NCBI GenBank assembly: GCA_030041175.1
Contig: JASHOK010000016.1
Location: forward strand, 1-37,264
Direction of reading: 5' to 3'
Length of the DNA: 37,264 nucleotides
Source: Thermoplasmata archaeon
Lineage (GTDB): Archaea > Thermoplasmatota > Thermoplasmata > Lutacidiplasmatales > UBA184
Shown piece by piece: positions 7,689 to 14,224 of this stretch. The position numbers and the translations under genes are program-made. The number at the start of each line of letters is the position of its first letter. Position 1 is the stretch's first letter. The notes beneath the pieces were generated by a model that was given only the letters and a program-made list of their open reading frames with translations, was not told where the DNA came from and made no database searches.

Positions 7689-8214
7689 AGGGCCGGTACG
7701 GCTCTTTGTCAAGGTCACGGGCGAGGACCATCCCAAGGCGTGTACCGGTCGTCGGCTTCTACGCCTCGGATGGGCCACGGAGTGGTCCGCCGACCGGACC
7801 ACGGGTCCGAGCCCTCTGCTGCTCGACCCTCGAGCGCCGACGATCCTTGGGCCGGAGGACAGGGTGGCGGCCCGTCGTGGCGGTCTCCTCGTCGTGGACT
7901 GTTCGTGGAACCGGCTCAGTGAACGCGGGGGACTCGACCCGCTGGCGACGGGCTCGCACCACCTCGCCCGGCGGAGACTCCCCTGGCTGCTGGCCGGGAA
8001 TCCGCAGCACTACGGTCGACTGGGCCAATTGAACACGGCGGAGGCCTTTGCGGGTGCACTCTGGATCCTGGGTGAAAGTGAGCTTGCAACCCGAGTTGCC
8101 GAAACCTTCGCCGGGGGACCCGGCTTCCTCCAGCTGAACGAGCAGCCCTTGGCCGCGTATGTGCGAGCGCACTCGGCCGCAGAACTGCGGGCCGCCGAGC
8201 GGGAGTTCTTCTAG
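7651..8214 (+). CDS. tsr3: Tsr3-type 18S/16S rRNA aminocarboxypropyltransferase, 187 aa
   Basis: Tsr3 (formerly DUF367) transfers the aminocarboxypropyl group of S-adenosylmethionine to a small-subunit rRNA uridine near the P site. The family signatures are complete: HPKACTG (residues 27-33), VDCSWNR (82-88), RRLPWLLAGNPQHYG (108-122) and LNTAEAFAGALWIL (127-140). Homology begins near residue 16, at VRLFVKV, where the codon is GTA and no ATG/GTG/TTG is present. The nearest in-frame start is the ATG at 7651, 15 codons upstream, preceded by GGAAG and overlapping the aldolase 3' end by 38 nt. The stop TAG shares a CTAG palindrome with the convergent phosphatase gene. Confidence 0.9.
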   Translation: MGSSRSTLSRSSEGPVRLFVKVTGEDHPKACTGRRLLRLGWATEWSADRTTGPSPLLLDPRAPTILGPEDRVAARRGGLLVVDCSWNRLSERGGLDPLATGSHHLARRRLPWLLAGNPQHYGRLGQLNTAEAFAGALWILGESELATRVAETFAGGPGFLQLNEQPLAAYVRAHSAAELRAAEREFF

Positions 8215-9098
8215 CGCACGCCGTCAACGGTCAAGGACTCGACCCGCAGGTCCCCAATCGTATGCACCGGTGTCGTCAGCGAGGCTCGGGCGACGAGGAT
8301 TCCCCCGAACCGTCGGTACGCCCGGGAGGTGTGCAGCGTCAGCACGCGGTCACCGTACAGCCGCTGTCCCACGACCCGCGGGTCGTGGCCCCGTACGAAG
8401 ACCGATAATCCGGTCGCCTGAAGGAAGTGCCCGAGGTCGTCCTCCGTGAAGGCCGGCGACTCCCCACGGTCCACGTTCGATGCGGCGACGTCCCGCCAGA
8501 GGAGATCCATCACCAGCGAGTCGTCGGGGTCGTGAAACCGGTCCTGCCAATGCGCCGGCAGCTCGGGCGGGAATCCGCCGTGCGCGAGGAAGATTCCGGA
8601 ATCGGTGTACGCCGCCAGTGGACCGCGCTCGAGAAGGCCCATCAGCCGGTCGAAGCGATGGCGGTCGGAGCCCCACCGCTCTGTCATCTCGTCGCCCGCA
8701 GTCTGCGGCGAGAGCGGAATTCGACGTGCGGCCTCATGGTTGCCCTGCAGCAGGAAGACCTGGTCGGGATAGGAGGCCTTCAGGGACAGAAGAAAGAGGG
8801 CGTTCACCGCGGAACCACCCGGGCAATCCGTCGGTGCCCGGTCGATGTAGTCCCCCAGCCCGGCGAACGCTCGGACGGAAGGCGATCCCAGGAACCATGT
8901 CGTGGCCGCCGCCGTACTGCGCCAGTCTCCGTGGGAATCCCCCATGATCTCGATCTCCTCGGCGCCGGCAGGATGAATCCGGACCAGCAGCGGAGAGGCA
9001 GGTACCTTCTGTTCCAGCTGGCTGAGGAGGTCATCGATCTCCTCGGCGGTGAAGGCCTGAATCTGGTCGGGAGAGAGCGGCGACGCCTGTTCCGTCAT
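8211..9098 (-). CDS. PPP-family serine/threonine protein phosphatase, 295 aa
   Basis: A metal-dependent phosphoesterase of the PP1/PP2A/bacteriophage-lambda superfamily. All core metal motifs are visible: GDSHGD (residues 53-58), GDYIDR (82-87), GNHE (119-122) and the late AHGG and RGHDP motifs, together with LLWRD. The first 40 residues form an extra helical segment (TAEEIDDLLSQLEQ). It probably dephosphorylates Ser/Thr-phosphoproteins in the cytoplasm, but small phosphate esters cannot be excluded. ATG 9098 is preferred over an in-frame TTG at 9119. The gene begins 31 nt downstream of tRNA-Leu(UAG) on the same strand and so may be transcribed through from the tRNA promoter. It ends in a CTAG stop shared with tsr3. 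Confidence 0.92.
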   Translation of the reverse strand: MTEQASPLSPDQIQAFTAEEIDDLLSQLEQKVPASPLLVRIHPAGAEEIEIMGDSHGDWRSTAAATTWFLGSPSVRAFAGLGDYIDRAPTDCPGGSAVNALFLLSLKASYPDQVFLLQGNHEAARRIPLSPQTAGDEMTERWGSDRHRFDRLMGLLERGPLAAYTDSGIFLAHGGFPPELPAHWQDRFHDPDDSLVMDLLWRDVAASNVDRGESPAFTEDDLGHFLQATGLSVFVRGHDPRVVGQRLYGDRVLTLHTSRAYRRFGGILVARASLTTPVHTIGDLRVESLTVDGVR

Positions 9099-9143
9099 CG
9101 TCGCCGACCCTTCGAGCAATCTATCGGAGTGCGGGGGGCCGGA

Positions 9144-9175
9144 ATTCCCGGACCGCGGCCTTTCGCCGTGGTCCC
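9144..9175 (-). other. Predicted tRNA-Leu(UAG) intron 2 (32 nt, T loop, position 59/60)
   Basis: The T stem GCCGG/CCGGC flanks a bulge-helix-bulge. The central helix pairs TTCA with GGGA (three pairs and one A-G mismatch). The 3-nt bulges are AAG on the 5' side and ATT on the 3' side. The intron hairpin has arms GGACC/GGTCC and CGGC/GCCG around loop GAAAG. Cutting after the second nucleotide of each bulge restores a standard TTCAAAT T loop. The mismatch makes this a slightly relaxed motif. Confidence 0.75.
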
Positions 9176-9223
9176 TTTGAACCGGCGCATGCCCTAGGCA
9201 ACAGGGTTCTAAGCCCTGCCTCG

Positions 9224-9250
9224 GAGACCCTTACCGGCGCCGCCGGAAGT
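9224..9250 (-). other. Predicted tRNA-Leu(UAG) intron 1 (27 nt, D loop, near position 21/22)
   Basis: The D loop contains a bulge-helix-bulge. The central helix is GGCC/GGTC (one G-U pair), the 3-nt bulges are AAA and TCC, and the outer helix is CTC/GAG. The intron hairpin starts CTT-CCGGC and closes GCCGG-T-AAG. Removing the segment restores the AGCTCGGCCAA D loop next to the 3' D-stem strand GAG. The outer helix is only 3 bp, so exact cut sites could shift by a nucleotide. Confidence 0.65.
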
Positions 9251-9307
9251 TTGGCCGAGCTGGAGCACCCCCGCAGAGGAACGGTACGCGGCGGAGCAAA
9301 AGAGAGG

Positions 9308-9414
9308 TAGCCCCGGCAGGAATCTCGGCCGGGAAGCCGTCCGGGCCTCCCGACATTCGAACCTGCGTCGCGAGATCCAGAGTCTCGCATGATTGGCCAC
9401 TACACTACGGGGCT
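9308..9414 (-). tRNA. tRNA-Gln(CUG) with a T-loop intron
   Basis: The 107-nt span gives a 73-nt tRNA after removal of a 34-nt insert. The acceptor stem is AGCCCCG/CGGGGCT with discriminator A at 9308. The D arm is short (GTG/CAT), and the anticodon stem CGAGA/TCTCG closes the loop CTCTGGA with anticodon CUG (9378-9380). The T stem GCAGG/CCTGC is split by the insert. The mature sequence matches the usual archaeal tRNA-Gln pattern. A TATA-like TTAAGT on this strand about 30 nt upstream (9441-9447) is a likely promoter for it and for tRNA-Leu(UAG), which starts 33 nt downstream. Confidence 0.92.
9322..9355 (-). other. Predicted tRNA-Gln(CUG) intron (34 nt, T loop, position 59/60)
   Basis: This is a canonical hBHBh' splice motif. 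The T stem GCAGG/CCTGC is the outer helix, the four-pair central helix is TTCG/CGAG, the 3-nt bulges are AAT (5') and ATT (3'), and an 11-bp inner helix (GTCGGGAGGCC with GGCTTCCCGGC) closes the loop CGGAC. Cleavage after the second base of each bulge gives a mature TTCGAAT T loop. Geometry and product both fit archaeal tRNA splicing endonuclease. Confidence 0.88.
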
Positions 9415-9512
9415 ACGGTCGTGCGAGGGGGGCCGCCGACACTTAACGGTTGCCGAGTTTGAGGGGAGCGGGCTCCGACGAGAGGGCGTCGGGAAACTTC
9501 TGACGAACCGAC

Positions 9513-9609
9513 ATATACTTCGGGACTCTCCGCGCACAGGTTCGGGGGGGCGAACCACTTTCGGTTCTTGATCGGCCGGAATCCGGTCCGGGATCCGATC
9601 CGGGGGAGG
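9513..9609 (+). promoter_or_regulatory. TATA-like box and hairpin-rich leader of the ABC importer genes
   Basis: ATATACTT (9513-9520) is an AT-rich box predicting a transcript start near 9540 and a leader of 70-80 nt, unusually long for this genome. The leader contains GGTTCG/CGAACC (about 9540-9556) and GATCGG/CCGATC (9570-9575 with 9595-9600) enclosing CCGG/CCGG. The second helix ends just before the ribosome-binding sequence GGGGGAGG (9602-9609). A regulatory role is inferred, and I do not recognise a known riboswitch. Confidence 0.4.
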
Positions 9610-9617
9610 CGATGGTC

Positions 9618-11339
9618 ATGAGCGGCTTCCGGAAGCTCCGGCGCGGCGTCCTTCTTGGGGTGCCGCTGGTCGTGGTTGCGAGTGCGGCCCTGACTCTGGG
9701 ACCCCGGCAGTTCGGCTTTGTCTCCGACCTCCCCGAGGCCGCGTACTACCTCTCGTTTTCGTTCACGCGGATGGTCGTGGCCTACGCGCTGTCTCTCGGC
9801 TTCGCGCTCCTGTATGGGTACTACGCGGCGGCGAACCGGGGGGCCGAACGGGTGATGATCCCCGTGCTCGATATTCTCCAATCCGTTCCCATCCTCGGAT
9901 TCTTCCCGGTGGCGCTGCTCTTCTTCGTCGACGCTTTCTCGCACACCGGGGTCCCTTGGATCGGGACCAATCTTGCGTCCATCTTCCTGATCTTTACTTC
10001 GATGGCCTGGAACATGGTGTTCGGGGTGTATGAATCGCTCAAGTCCCTGCCCGGCGACCTCCGGGAGGCGACCGACTCGTTCGGCGTACGCGGCTGGCAG
10101 CGGGTGCGGGAGGTGCTGCTGCCGGCGACGGTGAACCGGCTCGTCTACAACTCCATCCTTTCGTGGACCGGGGGATGGTTCTTCCTCGTGGCCGCGGAGA
10201 TTATCGCAAGCTCGACACTGCCCGGGATCGGTAGCTACCTCAGTACGGCAGCCGCGGATGGCAATGGGGATGCCCTCGTCGCCGGCCTCGTCGTTCTGAT
10301 CATCCTGATCATCATTCTCGATTTTCTGCTCTGGCGGCCGCTGAGCCGCTGGGCGGAAAAGTACCGCTACGACACGACGCCCTCGGGAGATGCGGACGCG
10401 GCCACCACGCCAGTCCGGATGGGAATCGCTCCGCTCCGCCGTGCGGTCGCGGGAATCGCCCGCAGAGTTCGGACGGGATTTGTCACGGCGAGTGCTCCGA
10501 TCGTGTCACTGGGCAACTACGCCCTAGGCGCCGGCCCCACGCGGCGACGATCTGCGGTCACCACGGGGGTGAGGTACCTGACGCTCGGAGTGATCCTGAT
10601 CGTCTGTTGGCTGATCCTGATCGCCGCGGGTGTCGCCATCTACTCGATCTTCATCCACCCGCTGCCCGCGGCTGCGGTGCGTCTGATTCGGCTACTTCCA
10701 GAGGCGCTCGGCTCGTCCATCGGCCGCCTCATCGCCGCGTACGGGATATCGCTGGGCATTGCCTTCCCCCTTGCGCTCTTCTTGACACGGCGCCCGAAGG
10801 CCGGCCGGGTGGGAATGCCACTGGTGGAGATCGTGGCCTCCGTCCCGGCGACGGCCGTCTTTCCGCTGATCGTATTCGCTCTGCTGACCGACCTCGGACC
10901 CCAGCTCACCTCCATCCTGATGCTGATGACCGGCATGATCTGGTACCTCTTCTTCAACCTGCTTTCGGGGCTTCGTGCGATACCGCCGGACCTCGACGAG
11001 GCCGCCCGTTCCTACGGAGTGCGGGGCTGGCCCTACTACCGACGCGTCCTGCTGCCGGCAATCTTTCCGGCGTTCATCACCGGCTCGATCACCGCGCTCG
11101 GAGGGGGATGGAACACGTTGATCGTCGCCGAGTACCTTTCCGTTACGGCCGGCACCTCGACCAAGGTCATCTACCAGGTGTCGGGCATCGGCCAGCTTAT
11201 CGACGTCGGGTTCCACGAGAACCTGACCTCGGTGTACGTCGCCGCGCTCCTCGCGCTCGTGGCGGCGGTCGTGGCCATTAACGAAGTCGTCTGGAAGCCC
11301 CTATATCGCCGCGCCGTTGAGAAATACCGGTACGACTAA
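9618..11339 (+). CDS. ABC transporter permease, fused double domain, NitT/TauT-like, 573 aa
   Basis: Two binding-protein-dependent transport permease domains are joined in one chain, so a single polypeptide would supply the whole membrane channel of an importer. Domain 1 (about residues 10-245) and domain 2 (about 315-570) each have about six helices. Each also has an EAA coupling loop: REATDSFGVRGWQRVREVLLP and DEAARSYGVRGWPYYRRVLLP. Both domains end with a matching W-K/R-P-L...EKYRYD segment, evidence of internal duplication. A basic linker near residues 255-300 separates them. I prefer ATG 9618 over ATG 9612 because GGAGG lies 8 nt before it. The family carries nitrate, sulfonate, taurine, bicarbonate or thiamine precursors; the substrate here is unknown. 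Confidence 0.9.
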   Translation: MSGFRKLRRGVLLGVPLVVVASAALTLGPRQFGFVSDLPEAAYYLSFSFTRMVVAYALSLGFALLYGYYAAANRGAERVMIPVLDILQSVPILGFFPVALLFFVDAFSHTGVPWIGTNLASIFLIFTSMAWNMVFGVYESLKSLPGDLREATDSFGVRGWQRVREVLLPATVNRLVYNSILSWTGGWFFLVAAEIIASSTLPGIGSYLSTAAADGNGDALVAGLVVLIILIIILDFLLWRPLSRWAEKYRYDTTPSGDADAATTPVRMGIAPLRRAVAGIARRVRTGFVTASAPIVSLGNYALGAGPTRRRSAVTTGVRYLTLGVILIVCWLILIAAGVAIYSIFIHPLPAAAVRLIRLLPEALGSSIGRLIAAYGISLGIAFPLALFLTRRPKAGRVGMPLVEIVASVPATAVFPLIVFALLTDLGPQLTSILMLMTGMIWYLFFNLLSGLRAIPPDLDEAARSYGVRGWPYYRRVLLPAIFPAFITGSITALGGGWNTLIVAEYLSVTAGTSTKVIYQVSGIGQLIDVGFHENLTSVYVAALLALVAAVVAINEVVWKPLYRRAVEKYRYD

Positions 11340-11389
11340 CGGGTGAACCGATCTCGGGACACCTCATCACACGGATCCCGGGGGACTCC

Positions 11390-12217
11390 ATGGCGCTCAT
11401 CGAAGTACGGGACATCAAGAAGGATTACCCGTCCCATCACGGAACGATTTCCATCATCAACGGCGTCTCGTTCGACGTTGCGGACAGCGACTTCCTCGCG
11501 ATCGTCGGTCCGTCCGGCTGTGGCAAGTCGACGCTGCTGCGCATCATCCAGGGACTGGAACGCGCCACCTCGGGAGAGATCCGGTTCCGGGGCCGGCCCG
11601 TCGACGCCGTTTCGAACGAAATGGCAATGGTCTTCCAGAGCTTCGCGCTGATGCCGTGGCTCACGATCAAGGAGAACGTCGCGTTCGGTCTCACAGCCCG
11701 CGGGTGGACTCCCGAGAAAATCGCGGCCCAGATCGACCGGTACATCTCGGTGACCGGGCTGGTCGGCTTCGAGGAGGCGTACCCGCGGGAGCTCTCGGGC
11801 GGCATGCGCCAGCGTGTCGGGTTGGCGCGTGCGCTGGCCGTGGAGCCGGCGGTGCTGTTGATGGACGAGCCCTTCTCGGCGCTCGACGCGCTGACCGCGG
11901 AGGGGCTCCGGGAGGAGGTACTCCAGCTCTGGCGGGATCCGGAGCTGCCGCCCGAGGCCGTAATCCTGGTAACCCACAACATCGAAGAAGCCCTCGCGAT
12001 GGCGGACCGGGTGGTTGTGATGTCCCACCGTCCGAGTCGGGTGTTGTCCGTGGTTCCCGTTACCCTCTCTCGGCCCCGCGAGCGGAAGTCCGAGGCTTTC
12101 TACGAACTGACCGATTACCTCTACTCTCTCATCACGGAGGGCTCGCCCCCACCGTCGGCCGGCGCCAAACCCGCGCCCAGCGAAACGCTCTCGACAGGCC
12201 CCGGAGATACGCAGTAA
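11390..12217 (+). CDS. ABC transporter ATP-binding protein, NitT/TauT (SsuB/TauB) type, 275 aa
   Basis: The nucleotide-binding subunit that powers the permease encoded 50 nt upstream. It has Walker A GPSGCGKST (about residues 41-49), a Q-loop in MVFQSFALMPWLT, the signature LSGGMRQR (about 139-146), Walker B VLLMDEPFSALDA and the H-loop in VTHNIEEAL. The last 45 residues are poorly conserved and Pro-rich. In many archaeal homologues the C-terminal AAA-associated domain is fused to this ATPase. Here it is absent from the chain and is encoded by the next gene. The start is ATG 11390 with only a weak GGGG upstream. Confidence 0.93.
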   Translation: MALIEVRDIKKDYPSHHGTISIINGVSFDVADSDFLAIVGPSGCGKSTLLRIIQGLERATSGEIRFRGRPVDAVSNEMAMVFQSFALMPWLTIKENVAFGLTARGWTPEKIAAQIDRYISVTGLVGFEEAYPRELSGGMRQRVGLARALAVEPAVLLMDEPFSALDALTAEGLREEVLQLWRDPELPPEAVILVTHNIEEALAMADRVVVMSHRPSRVLSVVPVTLSRPRERKSEAFYELTDYLYSLITEGSPPPSAGAKPAPSETLSTGPGDTQ

Positions 12218-12287
12218 CCCCGGCTGGACCAAACTATTTAGCCCAAGTTTCCGGTGGGAGGCCGATTTACAGGAGCGATAGAGAACC

Positions 12288-12905
12288 GTGCCGACCATCT
12301 TTCCCAAAGCTTCGCCGTCCGAGCTCCAGGGGCTTCTTGTCCTGATCAATGAACACAAGGGCACCGAAGACGTGGCCCGGCTGGCGGACGACCTCGACCT
12401 GGAGATCGACGAGATCCTGCCGTCCCTGGACTACGCCGAAACCCTCGGACTGGTCAAGGTCTCCGACGGACGCGCTACGCTGACCGATACGGGGCGACGG
12501 ATGCTGTCCGTCTCCATCCGGGAACGGAAAACCATCCTCCGAGACCTGCTCCGCAAGACGACCCTCTTCAAGACCATCCTTCGGGCGCTCGAGAGCGCGC
12601 CGGAGGGCCGGTTGACGGAGGACGATGTTCAGCGTCTCCTCGCGTTCACCACGGCGCCCAGCGACTCCTACGTTCTCAACATCATCAACTGGGGCCGCTA
12701 CGCCGAGCTGTTCCGGTACGACTCCGACGAACACGCGCTGATCGCGATCCGGTCCAGGTCGCAAGGTCGGTCTCCGCCCTCGTCGCCGCCTTCGGCGCCG
12801 GGGACTCCCGGCGCCCGGGTGGCTCCGGCGGCAAGCGGCCAGGTCGGCGACGGGTCCGGCTCCCCAAAGGACCTGGCGTACCCGGCGAACGCCGTGGCGA
12901 CCTGA
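12288..12905 (+). CDS. Free-standing AAA-associated C-terminal domain protein (PF09821-like), 205 aa
   Basis: Residues 5-155 match the domain normally fused behind NitT/TauT-type ABC ATPases in archaea. An N-terminal winged-helix-like region (LQGLLVLINEHKGTEDVARLADDL... then ATLTDTGRRML) is followed by a helical part ending with the diagnostic NIINWGRYAELFRYD. The last 45 residues are Gly/Pro/Ser-rich and probably disordered. It likely senses or modulates the transporter, although the family's mechanism is not established. The start is GTG 12288 with AGGAG 12 nt upstream. A TATA-like AAACTATTTA at 12231-12240 suggests it can be expressed separately from the ATPase, whose gene ends 70 nt upstream. 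Confidence 0.85.
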   Translation: MPTIFPKASPSELQGLLVLINEHKGTEDVARLADDLDLEIDEILPSLDYAETLGLVKVSDGRATLTDTGRRMLSVSIRERKTILRDLLRKTTLFKTILRALESAPEGRLTEDDVQRLLAFTTAPSDSYVLNIINWGRYAELFRYDSDEHALIAIRSRSQGRSPPSSPPSAPGTPGARVAPAASGQVGDGSGSPKDLAYPANAVAT

Positions 12906-12958
12906 GCGAGCCCGCTCGCGCCAAACGCTTAAGCGATAGCGTCCGTCGCCCGCGGCGC

Positions 12959-13030
12959 GGGCACGTAGATCAGCGGAAGATCGCTGCTTTCGCAAAGCAG
13001 AGGTCGGGGGTTCAAATCCCCCCGTGTCCA
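12959..13030 (+). tRNA. tRNA-Ala(CGC)
   Basis: A 72-nt intronless tRNA. The acceptor stem is GGGCACG/CGTGTCC and contains the G3-U70 pair that identifies alanine tRNAs. The D stem is GATC/GATC. The anticodon stem CTGCT/AGCAG has loop TTCGCAA, giving anticodon CGC, which reads GCG. The T stem GGGGG/CCCCC encloses TTCAAAT. The discriminator is A at 13030, and CCA is not encoded. A CTTAAG-containing AT-rich patch about 30 nt upstream (12928-12933) could be its TATA element. Confidence 0.96.
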
Positions 13031-13309
13031 CTCCGATCGAAAGGACCGGCCGTTCTCCACGACGAGACGAGCCCCGGGGGGCGCGCGGCGAGCGAAATTC
13101 GGAACGATCGCCTCCCGGGGGGCCGTGAACTTCCTGAAGACGCGGGCTCGGGGGCATGGGTTACGTGCCCCGGATCGGAACGCCGGTCGGCCGAAGGCGA
13201 ACCGCTCAAATATCGAGGTCGAGTAGTACGGGTGGCTGTGGGGTCAGCCTCCGGACCACCCGGTTCGGGAACTGCAGTTCGCTGCCAATGACCCCTGGGC
13301 AGGAACTGC

Positions 13310-13759
13310 ATGTCGTCACACGAGTCCCCCGGGACAGAGTCGGAGCCGACCGAGTTTGTGAACACGCTGTCGCGGTCCACCGAGGTCCCGGCGGCGCTAC
13401 GCGTCGCTCTGAAGCCCTGGGTGGACCTCGAGCAGGTCGGCCTTCCGGGGCTTTGGATATGGTTGCAGTCCGTACTCCCCGTGCTCCCACTGCCGAGCGG
13501 TGCGGGGGCAGCTCCCGCCGGGAGCCGGCCGGAGGAACTGGCCAAGGCCCTCGTAGACTGTTCGGCCGAGCGCGCCCGCCTCAATTTCCGGGCCTACGAG
13601 TACTACAGCGACAACGTCGTCTTGGCGCGTCGAGTCCGGGCCCTGGAAGGGATGCTGCGGGCGGCCCACCCGGGCGACCTCGGATCTCCCGACGGGCCGA
13701 CCGAACGCACCGTGGGCCGGTACCTTCCGCACACGCCCGACTCCGCCGAGCGACGCTAA
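13310..13759 (+). CDS. Hypothetical protein, 149 aa
   Basis: I do not recognise this protein. The N-terminal 20 residues are polar and probably disordered. Residues 25-60 are hydrophobic with Trp and Pro (KPWVDLEQVGLPGLWIWLQS), followed by a Gly/Ala/Pro linker. A helical, probably coiled-coil region (about residues 72-115, EELAKALVDCSAERARL onward) comes next. No signal peptide or metal motif is visible. ATG 13310 has AGGA nearby, and a TATA-like AAATAT lies at about 13208. Its stop overlaps the start of the universal stress protein gene (TAATG), so the two are translationally coupled and may work together. Upstream, 13031-13309 holds no other gene that I can support. Confidence 0.7.
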   Translation: MSSHESPGTESEPTEFVNTLSRSTEVPAALRVALKPWVDLEQVGLPGLWIWLQSVLPVLPLPSGAGAAPAGSRPEELAKALVDCSAERARLNFRAYEYYSDNVVLARRVRALEGMLRAAHPGDLGSPDGPTERTVGRYLPHTPDSAERR

Positions 13760-14217
13760 TGGCTGCGCCGACGCCGCCCTTGGCCGTTCCACCCCCGATC
13801 GAGAGTCTTCGGATTCTCGTCGGATACGACGGGTCGGAGCCGTCGTACCGGGCGGTGCAATGGGCGCTCCGCATGGCGCAATGGGGCGGCGCGTCCGTGG
13901 TCGTGGTGCATGCGGCCACCCCTCCGCCGACCGTGATGGAGCCTCGGACCGACGAGGAGCAATCGTCCGAGGCAGAGGCGATCCGGCTGACGCTCCGCGA
14001 CCTCGAGCGGGACGCCAGTCGGATCGGCATCCGTCTCGAGGCGCATAGTCGCGAGGGCTCGCCCGTACAGGTGCTGCTCGACGCCGCGGCCGAGTTCCAC
14101 GCGGATTGGATCCTCGTCGGCACCCGGGGACTGCGTGGGGCACCTCGGGCGCTGCTCGGTTCGGTGTCGGGGGCGCTCGTCGACCGGGCGAAACGCCCGG
14201 TCACCGTCGTCCCGTGA
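13759..14217 (+). CDS. Universal stress protein (UspA family), single domain, 152 aa
   Basis: An ATP-binding-type USP with the alpha/beta nucleotide-binding fold. Strand 1 and its loop are RILVGYDGSEPSYRAVQWAL (about residues 18-37). Strand 2 is ASVVVVHAATP, and the C-terminal ATP motif G-x2-G-x9-G-S is exact: VGTRGLRGAPRALLGSVS (about 121-138). The final strand is RPVTVVP. A Pro-rich 14-residue tail precedes the core. USPs of this type act as stress-linked nucleotide-dependent regulators, and the partner is unknown. The ATG overlaps the upstream stop (TAATG). The gene converges on the hydrogenase-4-like operon with a 7-nt gap. Confidence 0.92.
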   Translation: MAAPTPPLAVPPPIESLRILVGYDGSEPSYRAVQWALRMAQWGGASVVVVHAATPPPTVMEPRTDEEQSSEAEAIRLTLRDLERDASRIGIRLEAHSREGSPVQVLLDAAAEFHADWILVGTRGLRGAPRALLGSVSGALVDRAKRPVTVVP

Positions 14218-14224
14218 GCGAGCC

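Larger units (their letters stand above)
9130..9274 (-). tRNA. tRNA-Leu(UAG) with two predicted introns (D loop and T loop)
   Basis: The span of 145 nt yields an 86-nt class II tRNA once two inserts are removed. The acceptor stem is GCGGGGG/CCCCCGC with discriminator A at 9130. The D stem is CTC/GAG and the anticodon stem CAGGG/CCCTG with loop CTTAGAA, giving anticodon UAG (9209-9211). The variable arm has TGCC/GGCA. The T stem GCCGG/CCGGC is interrupted in its loop. Neither insert is in the anticodon loop. Without splicing out both segments the D and T loops would be over 30 nt long, so this gene is easily missed or called a pseudogene. Confidence 0.85.

Noticed and set aside
5688-7802. A 704-codon minus-strand open frame joining the CDF transporter to upstream sequence
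   Set aside because: The first 410 codons run antisense through the aldolase gene and have no protein-like pattern; the CDF protein begins at the ATG at 6572.
9540-9609. TPP or other known riboswitch in front of the NitT/TauT-like importer
   Set aside because: None of the conserved TPP elements (for example the CUGAGA core) is present; only generic hairpins are seen.
12267-13157. A 296-codon minus-strand frame across tRNA-Ala
   Set aside because: It runs antisense through the AAA-associated domain gene and the tRNA; its composition is that of a shadow frame.
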